DNA of 64,000 nt, from NCBI GenBank assembly GCA_003313425.1, contig NHZP01000008.1:186001-250000 (forward strand), read 5' to 3'. Positions 10,059 through 22,469 of the stretch are shown here, one piece after another. A program made the translations under genes and the position numbers. Below the pieces are notes generated by a model, which had not been told where the DNA came from, made no database searches, and worked only from the letters and a program-made list of their open reading frames with translations. The first letter of the stretch is position 1. Each line of letters opens with the position of its first letter. The DNA comes from Pseudopyrenochaeta lycopersici. Its lineage: Eukaryota; Ascomycota; Dothideomycetes; Pleosporales; Pseudopyrenochaetaceae.

Positions 10059-11797
10059 GCGGCTGAAGGTGTTCCTGCATGGCATTCGCAAATATTGGGT
10101 GTCGCGTTGTTTTGAAATCCGTTATATCCTTGCTTGGTTCTAGGCGCATCGACCATATAGAATAATTGAACCATTATGATCTTCTGGCCCAAGCCGCCCG
10201 TAGCTCGCGTGTCATTGCGCGATCATTGTGATCAGCCCCATCCAGGAACCAGCAATCAGGGAGTTCGGAGAGTCCACGCGGTCTCCCGTGTCGACCTTCC
10301 CCACTGACATCATCCGTGCCGTCATGGAACCAAACTCCACCATTTTCGCCTCTGGTCGTAACTTCATCACCTCATTTCTTTTCGGATTGTGGGTTGTTTG
10401 TGTCAGGATCAAAATACTGGTCAATGTGACGTTTCGATAAATTGTTCGTGGCTCAATTGCCTGTTGTGCTGCAGTGGCGTGGGAAGGATTGATGGTGAGA
10501 CGAATGGCTCATTTGCACCGCGCTTGCATGTGTCCTCGGAGAGCGCGTTGGGTCCAGAAACAGGTCTGCGGTACATTGCAGTGACATTGAGTTTGACGCT
10601 GCACCTAGCGCTGCGTGGTTCTGGCTACGTAAACGGTCAACGTCCCGTAGCCCGTAGTGATCAACGCCAAACGTTAGGTAGTCTGTTCCGTCCTTCGCGT
10701 AGTGGTAATTTGGGTCTCACGCAGGAACATCGGTTGTTGAGGCCATTCGGCTTCGTTCCACCCCGGGTGTGCATATCGACGAACTCTTCTGTTCCTGATT
10801 AACACGGCAGGGTCTCCGCTCGATTCCAGGTCTGCCGATGAAGCTTTCAATCTTGCGATGGCGGGACCAAGAGACAGGGAGCTGCGGCGATCAACGCCGC
10901 ACTGGAGCTATGACCATCATGACAGGGGTTAAGCGAATTTGTACATGGATGTGACAAGGGTAATCCCCAGCACGCTACGTCATGTCTCTTCACATTAAGA
11001 GGCGTTGTAGCAACCTGCTTGGACACAGACGCGGCACGACCTGCCTAACATCCAGTTTCATGCAACCCTTTGGTAGGATCGTAATCATTCCCGTCACGAA
11101 ATTTGGCTCGATGGACAACTTCTGTGGGGCAAGCCCGCCACTACGCTGTCGATCGGGCCTGGACTTGCCTGCCTGTACTTTGCTTCACAAGCTCGATGGC
11201 CTATGTGGACATACTTGTGTGAGGAGGCTCTGTCTCATGAGTAGTCTGGCACCTTGTTGATGTCAGGCCTGATGAAGAGCCTCCACTACTGCTACTATTC
11301 AGCAGTCTACACGCACTGTTGGATATTGGGCAAAAGACTGTCTCAATTTCGTTTCCACCGCATGGCAAACCCAACCGTAAACTTGGCAGCCGCCCGCTTT
11401 CCGCAGCCATCGACGATTCCCCCATACATCCCAGTTCCAGCCACACTTCGTCAACCCTGTAATAGCTACCCGCTTGTCTCACCTCATAGTGGGGAGCCTC
11501 CCGTCCAGGATGTAGCTGACGCCCCGCTCGAGGCTGGAGCAAGTGACGCAATGCTCCTCTGGTTCATGGCAGCTTGTCGTACACTGTGCTTCATCGCTGC
11601 ACCAAAGCAGGTTTCTGAATCTCCTGCAAGAGCTTGAGGCGCAAGCTCCCCTGCTACATCCCTCATCGAGCTTTAGGGGTCGACGTCATTGTGCCAAAAT
11701 TGCCTATCGCTCCCCCATAGATTCATAAATGCCTGCTTGTCTTGATCCTCCGGCAACTCCTTTTTAGCTACAAAGACGACTCTTCGTCAATTGATAC
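10059..11797. other. Intergenic, 1.7 kb, one coding-like fragment
   Basis: No complete gene recognised. The plus-strand frame 10204-10440 has strong C-ending codon use over about 55 codons (for example Phe as TTC and Ile as ATC) but no ATG at its head and no family I know; see findings. The rest, 10450-11640, shows only short random frames. The last 150 bp are the likely promoter of the LEA-type gene. Confidence 0.4.
11648..11688 (+). promoter_or_regulatory. Candidate stress-element cluster upstream of LEA-type gene
   Basis: CCCCT at 11648-11652 and AGGGG at 11675-11679 match the STRE core bound by Msn2/4-type zinc fingers. GACGTCA at 11682-11688 matches seven of eight bases of the CRE (TGACGTCA) bound by Atf1/AtfA-type bZIPs. 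All three lie 110-150 bp upstream of the start of a LEA-type protein, which would suit stress or spore induction. STRE cores are short and common, so the grouping is suggestive only. Confidence 0.3.
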
Positions 11798-14700
11798 ATG
11801 ACAGAAAATTCATCCAATTCCTATACCTATTACTCGTTTCCCCCGACGCCAAATAGGAATTCCCCCCGTTCCGCACGTTCACGATCGATTTCCAGTAACG
11901 TGTCAGCAACTAGTCCAGGAACCTTCAGACTAACCTACGACTTACCAAATAAACAACAAAATATGCCTTCCCCAGCAGCAGGAAAGGGTGATACCCCCCG
12001 CACCCCCACTAAGCTCGGAAGGAAGCCACAATCAGCTGCCCCCAAGCTGAATAAGCCTCAGGAAAAGGTCGAAGACACCAAGAGTCAAGTGCAAGACACT
12101 GCCGAGGACACTAAGAAGCAAGGCGAAGGCCTCCTAGGAGGCGCCCAAGAGAAGGCTGAAGACACAAAGAACCAAGCACAAGGAACAGCCGAAGACACAA
12201 AGAAACAAGCGGAAGACACCGCAGAAGATGCTAAAGATACCACCGAAGGTGCTACAGAAGAGACAACAGGCAAGGTATCGCAAGCTGGCGACGAGCTAGA
12301 ACAAGCTGAGCCGAAGCCAATTGATGACGACGCGGAGGATGAGTTGGAGGATGCTGACGAGACCGGCGATGATGCGACACAGAAAGCGGGAGATGAGGCT
12401 GAAGACACAGCCGAAGATACCGCCGACAACACTGAAGATGATGCGACAGATACCGCCAGCAAAGCTGCAGACACTGGCAAGCAGGCAGGCGGAGGTGCCT
12501 TGAGTGGCGCCCGCGGCCTCGCTGGTCGTGCATCGAATCTTGCCGGTAAGGCTAAGCAGGACCCGAAAGGTGCTGTGACCGATGCTGGCGAAGATATTCA
12601 GGAGGGTGCTGAAGACGCGGCCGAGTCAGCTAAGCAGACTACCGGAGATACCGCAGATGGAGCCAAAGATACGGCTGAATCTGCCAAGGGTACTGCAGAA
12701 GACGCAGCTGAGGATGTTGAAGACACAGCCGAGGATGCGACCGAGGGCGTGCAAGACCAGGCACAAGACACTGCTGAAGGCGTGCAGGACAAGGCACAAG
12801 ACACTGCTGAAGGCGTGCAGGACAAGGCACAAGGCACGAAGGGCTCCGTTGACGATGTAAAGGACTCTGTCGAAGACACTACAGGCCAAGACCTCCCGGA
12901 TACTCCAGATCTGAGCGTTCTGAAGGGCCTTGAAGTTGATGAGGAGGGTCTTATCAAGAACAAAGACGGCAAAGTTATTGGACGACTCGTCGAGGGTGAC
13001 GCTGAGGACCTTGCTGGCTACCCCATTGGCGATGACGGCGAAATCCTTGACGATGATGGCGACCTTGTAGGTCGCTGCGAACTCACACCAGAGGCTGCTA
13101 AAGAGCAGCTGGATGAAGTCAACGATGACGATGGCCCGAAGTTGCCTAACATCAGCGTCCTGAAGGGTCTCACTGCCGATCGAACTGGCCAGATCCTCAA
13201 CGAGGATGGTGACTTTATTGGTCAGCTCGTCGAAGGCGACCCATCCAAGATCCAGGGCAAGGAGTTCAACGAGAAAGGTGAAATCCTTGACGATGACGGT
13301 AACGTCATTGCCCGCGCAGAGCTCTCCCCAGAAGCTGCGGATCTTTTCGATCAGGATGCGGATGAGGAGGGTGAGGAAGATGACGAGGAAGATCAGGCTG
13401 GTGGCGCTGTTGATGGCATTGCCGATAAGGCCGAAGAAGCCAAGGGCGATGTCGAGCAGGCTGGCGAAGAGGCCAAGGAAGGTGTCGAGGAAGCCGCAGC
13501 TGACGTTGAAGACGAATTGCCCGGTGTCGAGGCCCTCGAGGGCATGGAAATCAACAGCGACGGCGAGATTCTCAACGAAGATGGCGAGGTTGTTGGCAAC
13601 GTTGCAGAAGGCGACCTCGAGAACATTGATGGTGTCAAGGGCCTCACTGTCAACGACAAGGGTGAGGTCGTTGACGCTGACGGTAACGTACTTGGCCAAG
13701 TCGAACTTGCTGAGGGTGCTGCCGACAAGCTCAAGGAGTCTGCCTCTGGTGCTCTTGATGTGAGAATCTTGGAAGGCCTCAAGGTCAACAAGAACGGCAA
13801 GGTTCTCGATGCCGAAGGCGAAGAGATTGGTGAGCTTAAAGATGGTGAAATCAAGGACTGCGCCGGCAAGAAGATCAACGAGAAGGGTGAGGTCCTCGAC
13901 AAGGACGGAAATGTCATCGGTAAGGTTGATGTCGTTGCCGGTGAGGCAGCCTTTGAAGCCATTAAGGAGCTCAAGGAGCGTCTCGGCGAAACAGAAGAGG
14001 ATGTCGAGGAAGCCGAACCTGAGATCAAGGAGGTTGAGATCACTCCTGAAATCGACACCCTCGAGGGCTTGAAGGTCAACAAGAAAGGCCAAGTTCTCAA
14101 CGAGGATGGTGAACCTATCGGCGAGCTCATTGAAGGTGAAATCTCCGATTGCGCTGGCAAGAAGATTAATGAGAAGGGAGAGGTTCTTGACAAGGATGGA
14201 AATGTCGTCGGCAAGGTCAAGACTCTGCCCCAGATTGTCGAGCAGAAGGTCGGTGAAGCTGAGGATGCCGCTGAGGGCGCTGAAGACGCACAAGAGGGTG
14301 CAGAGGAAGCCGCCGAAGATGCTCAAGATGCCGCCGAGGACGCTGCTGAGGATGCTGAGGACAATCTACCTCCTCTCTCAATCCTCGAGGGTCTCTCAGT
14401 TAACAAATCTGGCAAGCTCATTGACTCCAATGGTAACATTGTCGGCGAGCTCACTGAGGGAGATGCGAAGAAGCTCTCCAAGTCTGGTGTCACCGCCGAT
14501 GCTGAAGGCCAGTTTTGGGACAACAAGGGTAACGTCATTGGTCGTGCTCAAACTGTCCCTAGGGAAGATGCCGAGGATGAGGCAGCTTTCGCCGGCCTCG
14601 ATGGACTCATTGTCGTGAAGGACGGCTACGTCGAAGATGAGAACGGCAACCGCGTCGGTCAAGTCGTTGAGGGCGACGCTAAGAAACTGGTCGGTCGGGC

Positions 14701-17021
14701 CGTGGATGAGGATGGTGATATCCTCGACAAGAAGGGCTCGGTTGTTGGTCATGCTGAGCGTTACGAAGAACCCGAGGAGGAGGCTGCACCAGAGGAGGAA
14801 CCTGAAGACCTCTCAATTCTTGCTGGTAAGACCGTCAACAAGCAGGGCAATGTTATCGGTGACGAGGGCGTACCCATCGCCCGCCTCGTCGAGGGTAACC
14901 CCAAGGAACTTGCGGGTAAGAAGATCGACGAGAACGGCCAAATTTGGAATGATTCCGGCAAGGTCATTGGCCGAGTTGAGCTCATCCCGCTCGAGGAGCG
15001 CGAAGCAAAACCAGAAGGACCTTTCGCTGGCCTTCAAGGCCTTCGTGTCGTTGCTGACGGCAAGATCGCTGACGAGGATGAAAATATCGTTGGTCAGATC
15101 GTTGAGGGCAACGCTAAGCGCCTTGTTGGTATGGCTGTCGATGAGGATGGCGACATTCTCGACAAGTATGGCAACGTTAAGGGTCATGCCGAGCCGCTCG
15201 AGGATGAGGAGGAGGCCCAACCTGATGACCTCTCCGTTCTTGAAGGTCTGACACTGAACAAGCAGGGTTACCTTGTCGACAGCAACGGCATTCCTGTCGG
15301 TCGCCTTGTTGAGGGTAACCTGAAGGATCTTGCTGGACGCAAGTCTGACAGCGAAGGTCTGCTCCACAATGACACTGGCAAGGTTGTTGGCCGCTGCGAG
15401 CTCATTCCTGAGAACGAGCGCGTCACCAAGCAAGAGGGACCATTTGCCGGCTTTGAGGGCCTGCGTGTAGTCAAGGACGGCTTTGTCGAGGACAACGATG
15501 GTAACCGTGTTGGCCAGATTACTGAAGGCGACGCGAAGAAACTTGTTGGCCATGCTGTCGACGAAGATGGAGATATCATCGACAAGTACGGCAATGTTAA
15601 GGGTCATGCCGAACCTTGGGAGGAGGAGGAGCCTGAGCCCGAGGAAGAGGTCGACCTCAGTGCCCTAGCTGGATGCACTGTCAACAAGGCTGGTAATGTT
15701 GTCGACTCTAGTGGCACCATTCTCGGTCGCGTCGCTGAAGGTGATGCGGCTACCTTGGTTGGCAAGAAGGTCGATGGTAAGGGCCAGATCTGGGATAATG
15801 AAGGCAATGTTATCGGACGTGCCGAACTTGTTCATGGCCAGTCTTCCGGACCTGAGGGACCTTTTGCTGGCTTCGACAGTGCCACCGTTGCCAAGGACGG
15901 AACAATCCAGACTCCAGACGGCTCCATCATCGGTCGTGTTACCGAAGGTGACATCAAGAAGCTCGTTGGCCACAAGGTTGACGAGGACGGTGACATCAAT
16001 GACAAGAATGGTAACGTCATCGGCAAGGCCGAGCGTTGGGAGCCTGAAGAGAAGGAGCGCCGCATCAATCCTATGGCTGGCATGCGTGTCAACAAGGAAG
16101 GCGAGGTACGCGACCAGAACGGTGATGTTGTTGGTCGTCTCACTGCTGGTGACCTTGGTCACTGTGCAGGCCTCGAAATCGACGACAATGGCTATGTTAT
16201 TGATAATGACGGCAACAAGGTCGGAGAAGTTACTCTATTGGAGAACATCCAAGAGGAGGAGCCTGAGGATGAGACTGAGGAAGACAAGAAGAGGCGCGAG
16301 GATGCTGAACTCGCTAACAAGATGTCTTCTATTTGCCAGCAGACTCTTGAGCGTGTACAACCCGTCATGAAGCAAATCACTGAGGTATGTTATACTCTTC
16401 AATTCGTCTGATTGAGAGGACTCGCTAACAGATATGCAGTACATTGAGCAAGCCGACCGCACACCTCGTGACGAGCTCGACGAGGAGGAACTTGTTAACA
16501 ATGTCAAGCCTCTCATTGAGGAAGGTTCCCGCATCCTCAACGAGTGTAACGGCTCACTACGTGGTCTCGATCCCGATGGCCGTATCGCCGCACAAGCTAA
16601 GGGTCGCCAACAAACTGGTGAAGCTTCACCCGAAGAATACAAACTTGCAGATAACCTCAAGGAGCTTACGACAACTGTCGTCACCACCATCGACAACGCG
16701 AAGAAGAAGATCTCAGACATGCCCCATGCTAAGAAGAAGCTTAATCCGCTCTGGAGCTTGCTCACCGAGCCACTGTTCCAGATCATCGCTGCTGTCGGTC
16801 TACTGCTGACTGGTGTATTGAACCTCGTTGGCAGACTGCTCAATGGCCTTGGTCTTGGTGGCCTCGTCAACGGTCTATTGGGCGGCCTTGGTATCAACAA
16901 GCTGCTCGGTGGCCTTGGTCTTGGTGGTTTGACTGACACACTTGGTGGTGGTAAGGATAAAAAGAAAGGTGGTGGTGTGAGCAACATCCCTCTTGTGGGT
17001 GGCCTGCTCGGAAAGAAATAA
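11798..17021 (+). CDS. LEA-like/DUF3659 repeat protein, 1722 aa
   Basis: Two exons, 11798-16384 and 16440-17021, with a 55-nt intron (GTATGT, branch GCTAAC). Residues about 85-365 are hydrophilic 11-mer-like repeats rich in Asp, Thr, Ala, Glu and Lys, resembling late-embryogenesis-abundant proteins. About 14 DUF3659 units of 58-70 residues follow (DNA about 12,900-16,240), each built around the pattern G-L-V-N-x-x-G-x-V-x-D-x-x-G-x-x-I-G-x-x-x-E-G. From the seventh unit on, two unit types alternate. The 193-residue C terminus has a helical region and then a hydrophobic Gly/Leu-rich stretch (LLTGVLNLVGRLLNGLGLGG) that could associate with membrane. LEA-like proteins protect against desiccation and osmotic stress; that role here is inferred. 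An internal ATG at 11963 (MPSPAAGKG) is an alternative start. Confidence 0.85.
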
Positions 17022-17892
17022 ACTCGTCACCCTTATGTGATTGAGTCAGAGAGAGGTGTTTCTTTATTGGTTCTAATTTGTGCGACATGATACCACCATC
17101 CAACAACCTGGGTATCAGTGCCGCCGGCACTCACTGGAAGATCGGGGGGTCTGAAGGTCCACTGTGCCGATGGCTATGATGCCTAGGGCACCTGGATGCG
17201 TATAAAATTCTCGTCTCTTTTATTGTTATTTTACGCGACCACGCTTTTCACACATGTCACGGTTATACCCGTTGAACATCTTTGGCTTGGACAGCCGGGT
17301 TTTCCTTTGTTGCACACTATGTTTGAGATTTTTTGTTTTAGCATCGGTGTTGATCGGTTGAGATATTTGTTGTATGATTAGACATAGTGTTATTCTGAAC
17401 TAGTAGTAGGTATAATGCTACCTACACGAATACTTCTAATACACACCACATAAGAGTTTATAAGTTTAACTTTATTTACAAAGTGAAGTATCTGTATTCT
17501 TATTAGCTAATCGTATAATCATTACTCCTGACAACTGATGCGAGCTTCGCCGGCAACAATTGGGAAAATATTGACTTCTCATCCTGGAGCGCTAGCGCCA
17601 AGTATACCTTATTTTGAAGCTTATCAAACAAATATAATTACTTAAGCTGTTGATAGCAATCTTACAACGCTGGACATTTGACCTCGGAAAAAAATAGTGA
17701 TGTATAGACCTCTGCCCCTAGGGTACATGGGAAGCGTATAGGCAGCAGTGTTTAACCAAGCACTGATTCCGAATAGCAAAGCAGTAGAACATACACTTTT
17801 GTATCCAGAATCGCCTACTGCATGGTGATGAGGTTGAATTACACGTTATCATGAACTCCTCTTCCCGTTCCAAGATTGCAATACCATGCCGA
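17022..17892. other. Convergent intergenic region, AT-rich
   Basis: 870 bp between the stop codons of two convergent genes. No gene seen. The part 17,390-17,700 is distinctly AT-rich and includes a short perfect inverted repeat at 17406-17425 (7-bp arms GTAGGTA/TACCTAC, 6-nt loop). Confidence 0.4.
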
Positions 17893-20800
17893 TCAAACTT
17901 CCTCGTGCTCCTCTCGCAGCCGCTCTGCTTCACTTATAGAAAGGGGAAATTGCCAAAATCCATGCAAAGTGAAACCGGCCCAGCCATACAATGGCTTGTA
18001 TTCATATGCTTCCAATTCACGAACTGCCTCTTGCAACGCTACGGCGACGTCCACAAAGTAGGAATTACCCTCTTTGATATTCGGCTCCATGCATTGCTGT
18101 AAAAATGATTGGAAGAACAGGTCTGAAAATTCAGCTCCATCACCATCGGCGATACTCCATAATGTTGATACCATAGACGTTGCTCCGGAGTAGAGTAGTG
18201 CCGGAACCAATCCCATAACTTCATCTCCCGGCTTCACCTGTGTGAGGCCCCCTTGGCATGCAATCATATTGACGTGTGTGCCAGGGAGGAGGCTGATATC
18301 AAATATCTCCCTGGCTGTGAGTTTGCGGTCAATTGGTGAATTCGTCTCGCGAGTGCTCTCAAGCCGAGGAAATTCGACATGATGGTCTAATGGGTTTGCA
18401 AGATTCCAATTACAATGTGTGTGCAAATGCAGTAATCGTGACTGCGTGAGTGCGTTCATAAATAATTGTTTGGACGCACCGTCGTCAATCATTGGTGGTG
18501 TGTGGAACCGCTGTGCCAAGTCTTGAATGCAGGCTCGACCGACTTCGTAGTGTTCAGCATCGGCTTTGGAAATACCGGAAAGGAATTGAGGGTTAATAGT
18601 GTTGGGCGACTGGCGTGCCGGCTCTGCAGCTACGAAGCATGACCGAAGTAAAGAGTGGCTGTGAATGTATACGACCGGATTCCTGTGGATCAAAGCCTCG
18701 GTGCCTCCATCCAGCGTCGAAACAGACAATGCATGCAAAGGTAGCCGGTGGAGTGTGACCGAAGGGCAGAATACTAGCACCTCATCTTCCTTTGTGCGAT
18801 GAAGTAGAGGTGCAACAAGGCCGCCCACCATTGCGTCAAGTTTATGCCGTGTGCCAACATCGCGTAGTGCTTTCGGGTAAAGGTAGTCGTCTTCCCATCT
18901 ATTGACATCGTTCAATTTGGTAGTCAGAACGTCCATTGTTGGCTCGGAATCAGCTCTTGCGGTGAAAAGGAGCAATGTGCCCGTCATGTCGTCAGGACTA
19001 GAATAGAGAAGAAACCAATCAATGAGTACGATCGGACGACCGGCTTGCGCTTCTATCCCAGCGATATCAGAAAGATTTAGTGGCGTACCCTCGCGGAGAT
19101 TGATCAAGTGCCGTAGAAGTGGATGTGTTCTCATGAGGTTTCGATGGGCGTCTAATTGCTGCCGCAAATCAAATTTTGCACTGGTTTCAGCGTCTTCAAT
19201 GCGTTGTTGTAGATCGAGCATCTTCTCATAGATAGGGCGGGCATCAGTGGAAGCGAGTATGAGTCTCAGAAGGCCAGGGGGGATGGCACTGCGCATACCA
19301 ATCGTTCTTGTGAGAGAGCGAGCTTTGTACTTCTGCACCCAGTTCCAGATCTCTGTGACTGTTTCCTGAGAAGCTTTCTGCTGCCCGGTGAGGAGCAGAT
19401 TAATGGCAGTATGTGTGGTCAGAACGCTGACGTGAAATTCTGAAAGGTGTTGCCTATGTTCCACGCCGTCAATTCCATCAAGCCAGGATGCTTCGAGCTC
19501 ACTGGCAGTGTAGATTTGCTCAGTTTTTTTGATCTTGTCTAATCCGATATCGCGGAGCACTCTAATATCTTCTTCCAAGTTAGGTGATGTAGAACATACC
19601 CTGTGAACTGTAGATTCATCCGCCTTTTCATACTGCATTGAATGCTGGGCGCTACCCGAGAGCTGCGCCAATTGCTGTTCGAGTCGTCGAATTTTCATAA
19701 TACATATCTGGGCCCCAAGTCGTTCCTGATTTGCAAGCGAACTCTGTAGGTAATCATTTTTCAATTCCTCGATCGCCATATCACAGTACTTCTCGGCTTT
19801 CTTTAAGATTTCATAAGTGGCTGGTTCATTCAGGTCAGTCATACCACGTAGCTTCTCGTGGTAAGTGAATGCTAACGCTGTCAGCCACGAGCTGAAGCAC
19901 GAGCGACAGATCTCGCGGATAAAACTGGGAAGCTTCGCATAGAGTTCCAGAAGATAATGGACTTCTGCGATGCGGATATCCCATAAGCTTTTATCGGAAA
20001 AGTAGTACTGGCGAGCGTGGCGTAACATGAGAAGGCAGAACAACCGTTTGTTTTTCTGGCCCTCTGGGGCGTCTTCGAGCCAATCTACCATGTAGCTCCA
20101 CCTGAGAGCTTGGGAGGCCTCGGTTTTTGCGTCCGGTGGGACGAGGAACGACAACATGTTCCCGCGTTCTTCACTCTTCATCTCGTTCACACGTTCTCCA
20201 CCTGCACCGTGTAAACTTCTTAGCTGTTCTTCTGCGATATTTGTTATCTTTTGAATTTTTTGTGGTGAGATGTGACCCTCCAAAAAGTCGTCAAAAGACC
20301 AGTCAAGCAGAAATCCGACAACAGTACCCGCAATCGTGTCGAGATCACGTGCCGCGGTAAGCCAAGATAGATAGAAGAAGTCTCCTTCTTCATCTTCAAC
20401 ATGAAACGCCAACGAGTTATTCGCCATAGATCCAGGCGCGATAGCCCCGACTACACTCATGTTCAACCACTTTCCAAGTGAGGGCCTCATGGCATTAAAT
20501 GTGTCAGCGACATCATCTGCCTGTTTCGCCTCCTCAAGTCTATGGAGGCCTCTCAGGAGTAGTGCTTGCTGTCTATGCAGTGATTCTATTTCTGCGGGCG
20601 ATTGAAAATAAGGATACTTTTGGAAAAAGCCAGTAATCCATTCGAGAGACTTCTGACGATCAACCATGTTCTTATTTGTGACAATTATAAGGGAGTTCCG
20701 GTGCAAGATCAGGTCGCAAAGATCCTCGGTCTCCATTTCGTCGAACTGCACAAGGCGTTTGTGAAGAGCAAAGTATTTTGCTAGGTATTCATCTTTACCC

Positions 20801-21908
20801 GTGCTCTTGAACAGAGAAATTGCTGATTCCGCAGCAGTCGAGATGCACGATCCGGTCTTACCGCTGCCAGCTTTCTCCATGATTTCAATGAATGCCTCGG
20901 CCACTTCAAGCTTTACAGCGTCGTCGTGAAGGAAGTTCAATTTCTCGCAAATCAATGCATGAAGCGTAGGCACAGCGTAAATATCGCTGACCTTGAACTC
21001 AGTGCACCACCTGTTGAGAGCAGTCTCCGATTTCTCAATTTCTTCTTTCGCACGTGGCAGATTGTGCATCAGCATATAACTACTCGACCACTGCAGTCTC
21101 ACCATCGACTCAATTAGGTCGCGTCCACGACTAATTGGAAATCCCGCAATCGCATTCAAGAATTCCTCAAGGATTGGTTCGCGATCTTCTAGTGGAGTTC
21201 GATTTAGTTCAACGCGGAAAAGGGCGTTCGCTTCATTGAACATGCCGCGAGCAGTTAGGGCACGCCGAAGATCATGAAGCCCAGTCCAAGGCGCCTTTGG
21301 CTCCGTAGATTCGATTTCGTTTGCCTTGGGAATGTGCTCTGCATCTGGGTTCTGGTAGTTGGAGCTCAACCTGGTGAACAAGTAGGTAATAACATAACGG
21401 CGGATGCAGCTTGTCTGCTCCTACTGATTAGAAGAGTTCAACAGCACAAAGGGTGAATTCGAACCTGTATGTCAGTATACTCAACGACTGGTAGTTCGCA
21501 GAGCCACCGACTTGTTCGTTCTACCTCCTGAGCAGCGGAAACAAGATCTCCACGGTGTCGGACCCCAAGCATTACCCTAGTCAACATTATAAGGCGGTTT
21601 TCTGGAAGATCGAGATCTGCTCTAGCGGCTCTGAGATCTCTGAGCGCAGAATCCAGAAGCCGCCATGCTACTCCCCATCTGCCAGATTCCAGTTCGAGGT
21701 CTGCTCGCTCAATAATCACTATCGGGATATTTGCGACCGGCTTAAGCTTATTCTCAAAGATAGCCCTTGCATTGTCAGTCTGGCCTATTGTCTTGAGCCA
21801 TATTGCATCTTCAATAGATTGAATGACTTCTGTAGATAAGGCCTTGTAGAGCGAGGTGTTGAGCCCGCGGTAGGATGACAATGTAGGTAGCGCGTTTGGT
21901 GATGCCAT
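17893..21908 (-). CDS. CHAT-domain (caspase-like) protein with helical repeats
   Basis: Two exons: 21908-21465 and about 21414-17893, giving about 1321 aa. The intron is 50 nt if the acceptor is CAG before 21414, or 44 nt if TAG before 21420; both keep frame. The N-terminal two thirds is alpha-helical and TPR-like. The C-terminal ~350 residues form a CHAT domain, a clan CD peptidase fold related to caspases and separase. Both catalytic positions are present: His1148 in LHLHTH and Cys1201 in IACQGG, followed by the conserved block with SGATSMVSTLWSIADG. It is therefore predicted to be an active cysteine protease. CHAT proteins act in regulated proteolysis and, in several bacteria and fungi, in cell-death or immunity circuits; its substrate here is unknown. 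It is divergent from an orphan gene at 22470. Confidence 0.85.
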
Positions 21909-22469
21909 GGTGTCCGAAGATTGTGCACTAATTATGAGAGCGCAAGGCAGACGCGCAAGAGACTTTATTCAAAAATTACCTTGAGCGGAAAGCCTGAGAC
22001 TGCGGACGCCTGAGGTATGCCACAAGATGCTAGACAGCTTCTTTGCAACAAACGAAACACACATGTATGGCGACAAGCACCTCCATCTTCAGCTGAAGAC
22101 CATCCGTGCATAGCCGGCCAATGAGGTGTCGTTTACTGTAAACAAGGCTGTATTTGTTCTTGGCGCCCAGTCGGACTGGAGCGTTTCCATTGGTTCGACG
22201 ACCTGAGCCAATAAATGCTTGGGGGCGCAGCGCAGGTTGAAGCACCGCGCTTCCCCCGCCATACGCTCTGACATGCGATCAGAAATCTAGCCTCGTTGCA
22301 CGAATAATCTAAACTGCTCTGTCAATACTGCTTGCCAGCACAGATTAGGCACACAAGACGAGTTGACGAAGAAAGCTTAGTTATGCGCGTAGCATCCATA
22401 AATCTCACATGTCCTTGGGTGGATGAACATCTCGCGACGGCAGGTCTTCATTAAGTCCATCTACTCAAT
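21909..22469. promoter_or_regulatory. Shared divergent promoter region of CHAT gene and orphan
   Basis: 561 bp separate the two start codons. No coding frame was recognised and no clear operator was identified. The geometry would allow co-regulation of the CHAT protein and the orphan. Confidence 0.35.

Noticed and set aside
12626..14326. 566-aa open frame antisense to the LEA-type gene
   Set aside because: It mirrors the repetitive, codon-biased DUF3659 array on the other strand; its hydrophobic text is the reverse complement of Asp/Glu/Lys/Gly codons. No independent motif.
22190..22205. tRNA B-box-like string GGTTCGACGACC
   Set aside because: Spacing to a B box is wrong, and no A box or cloverleaf stems were found nearby.
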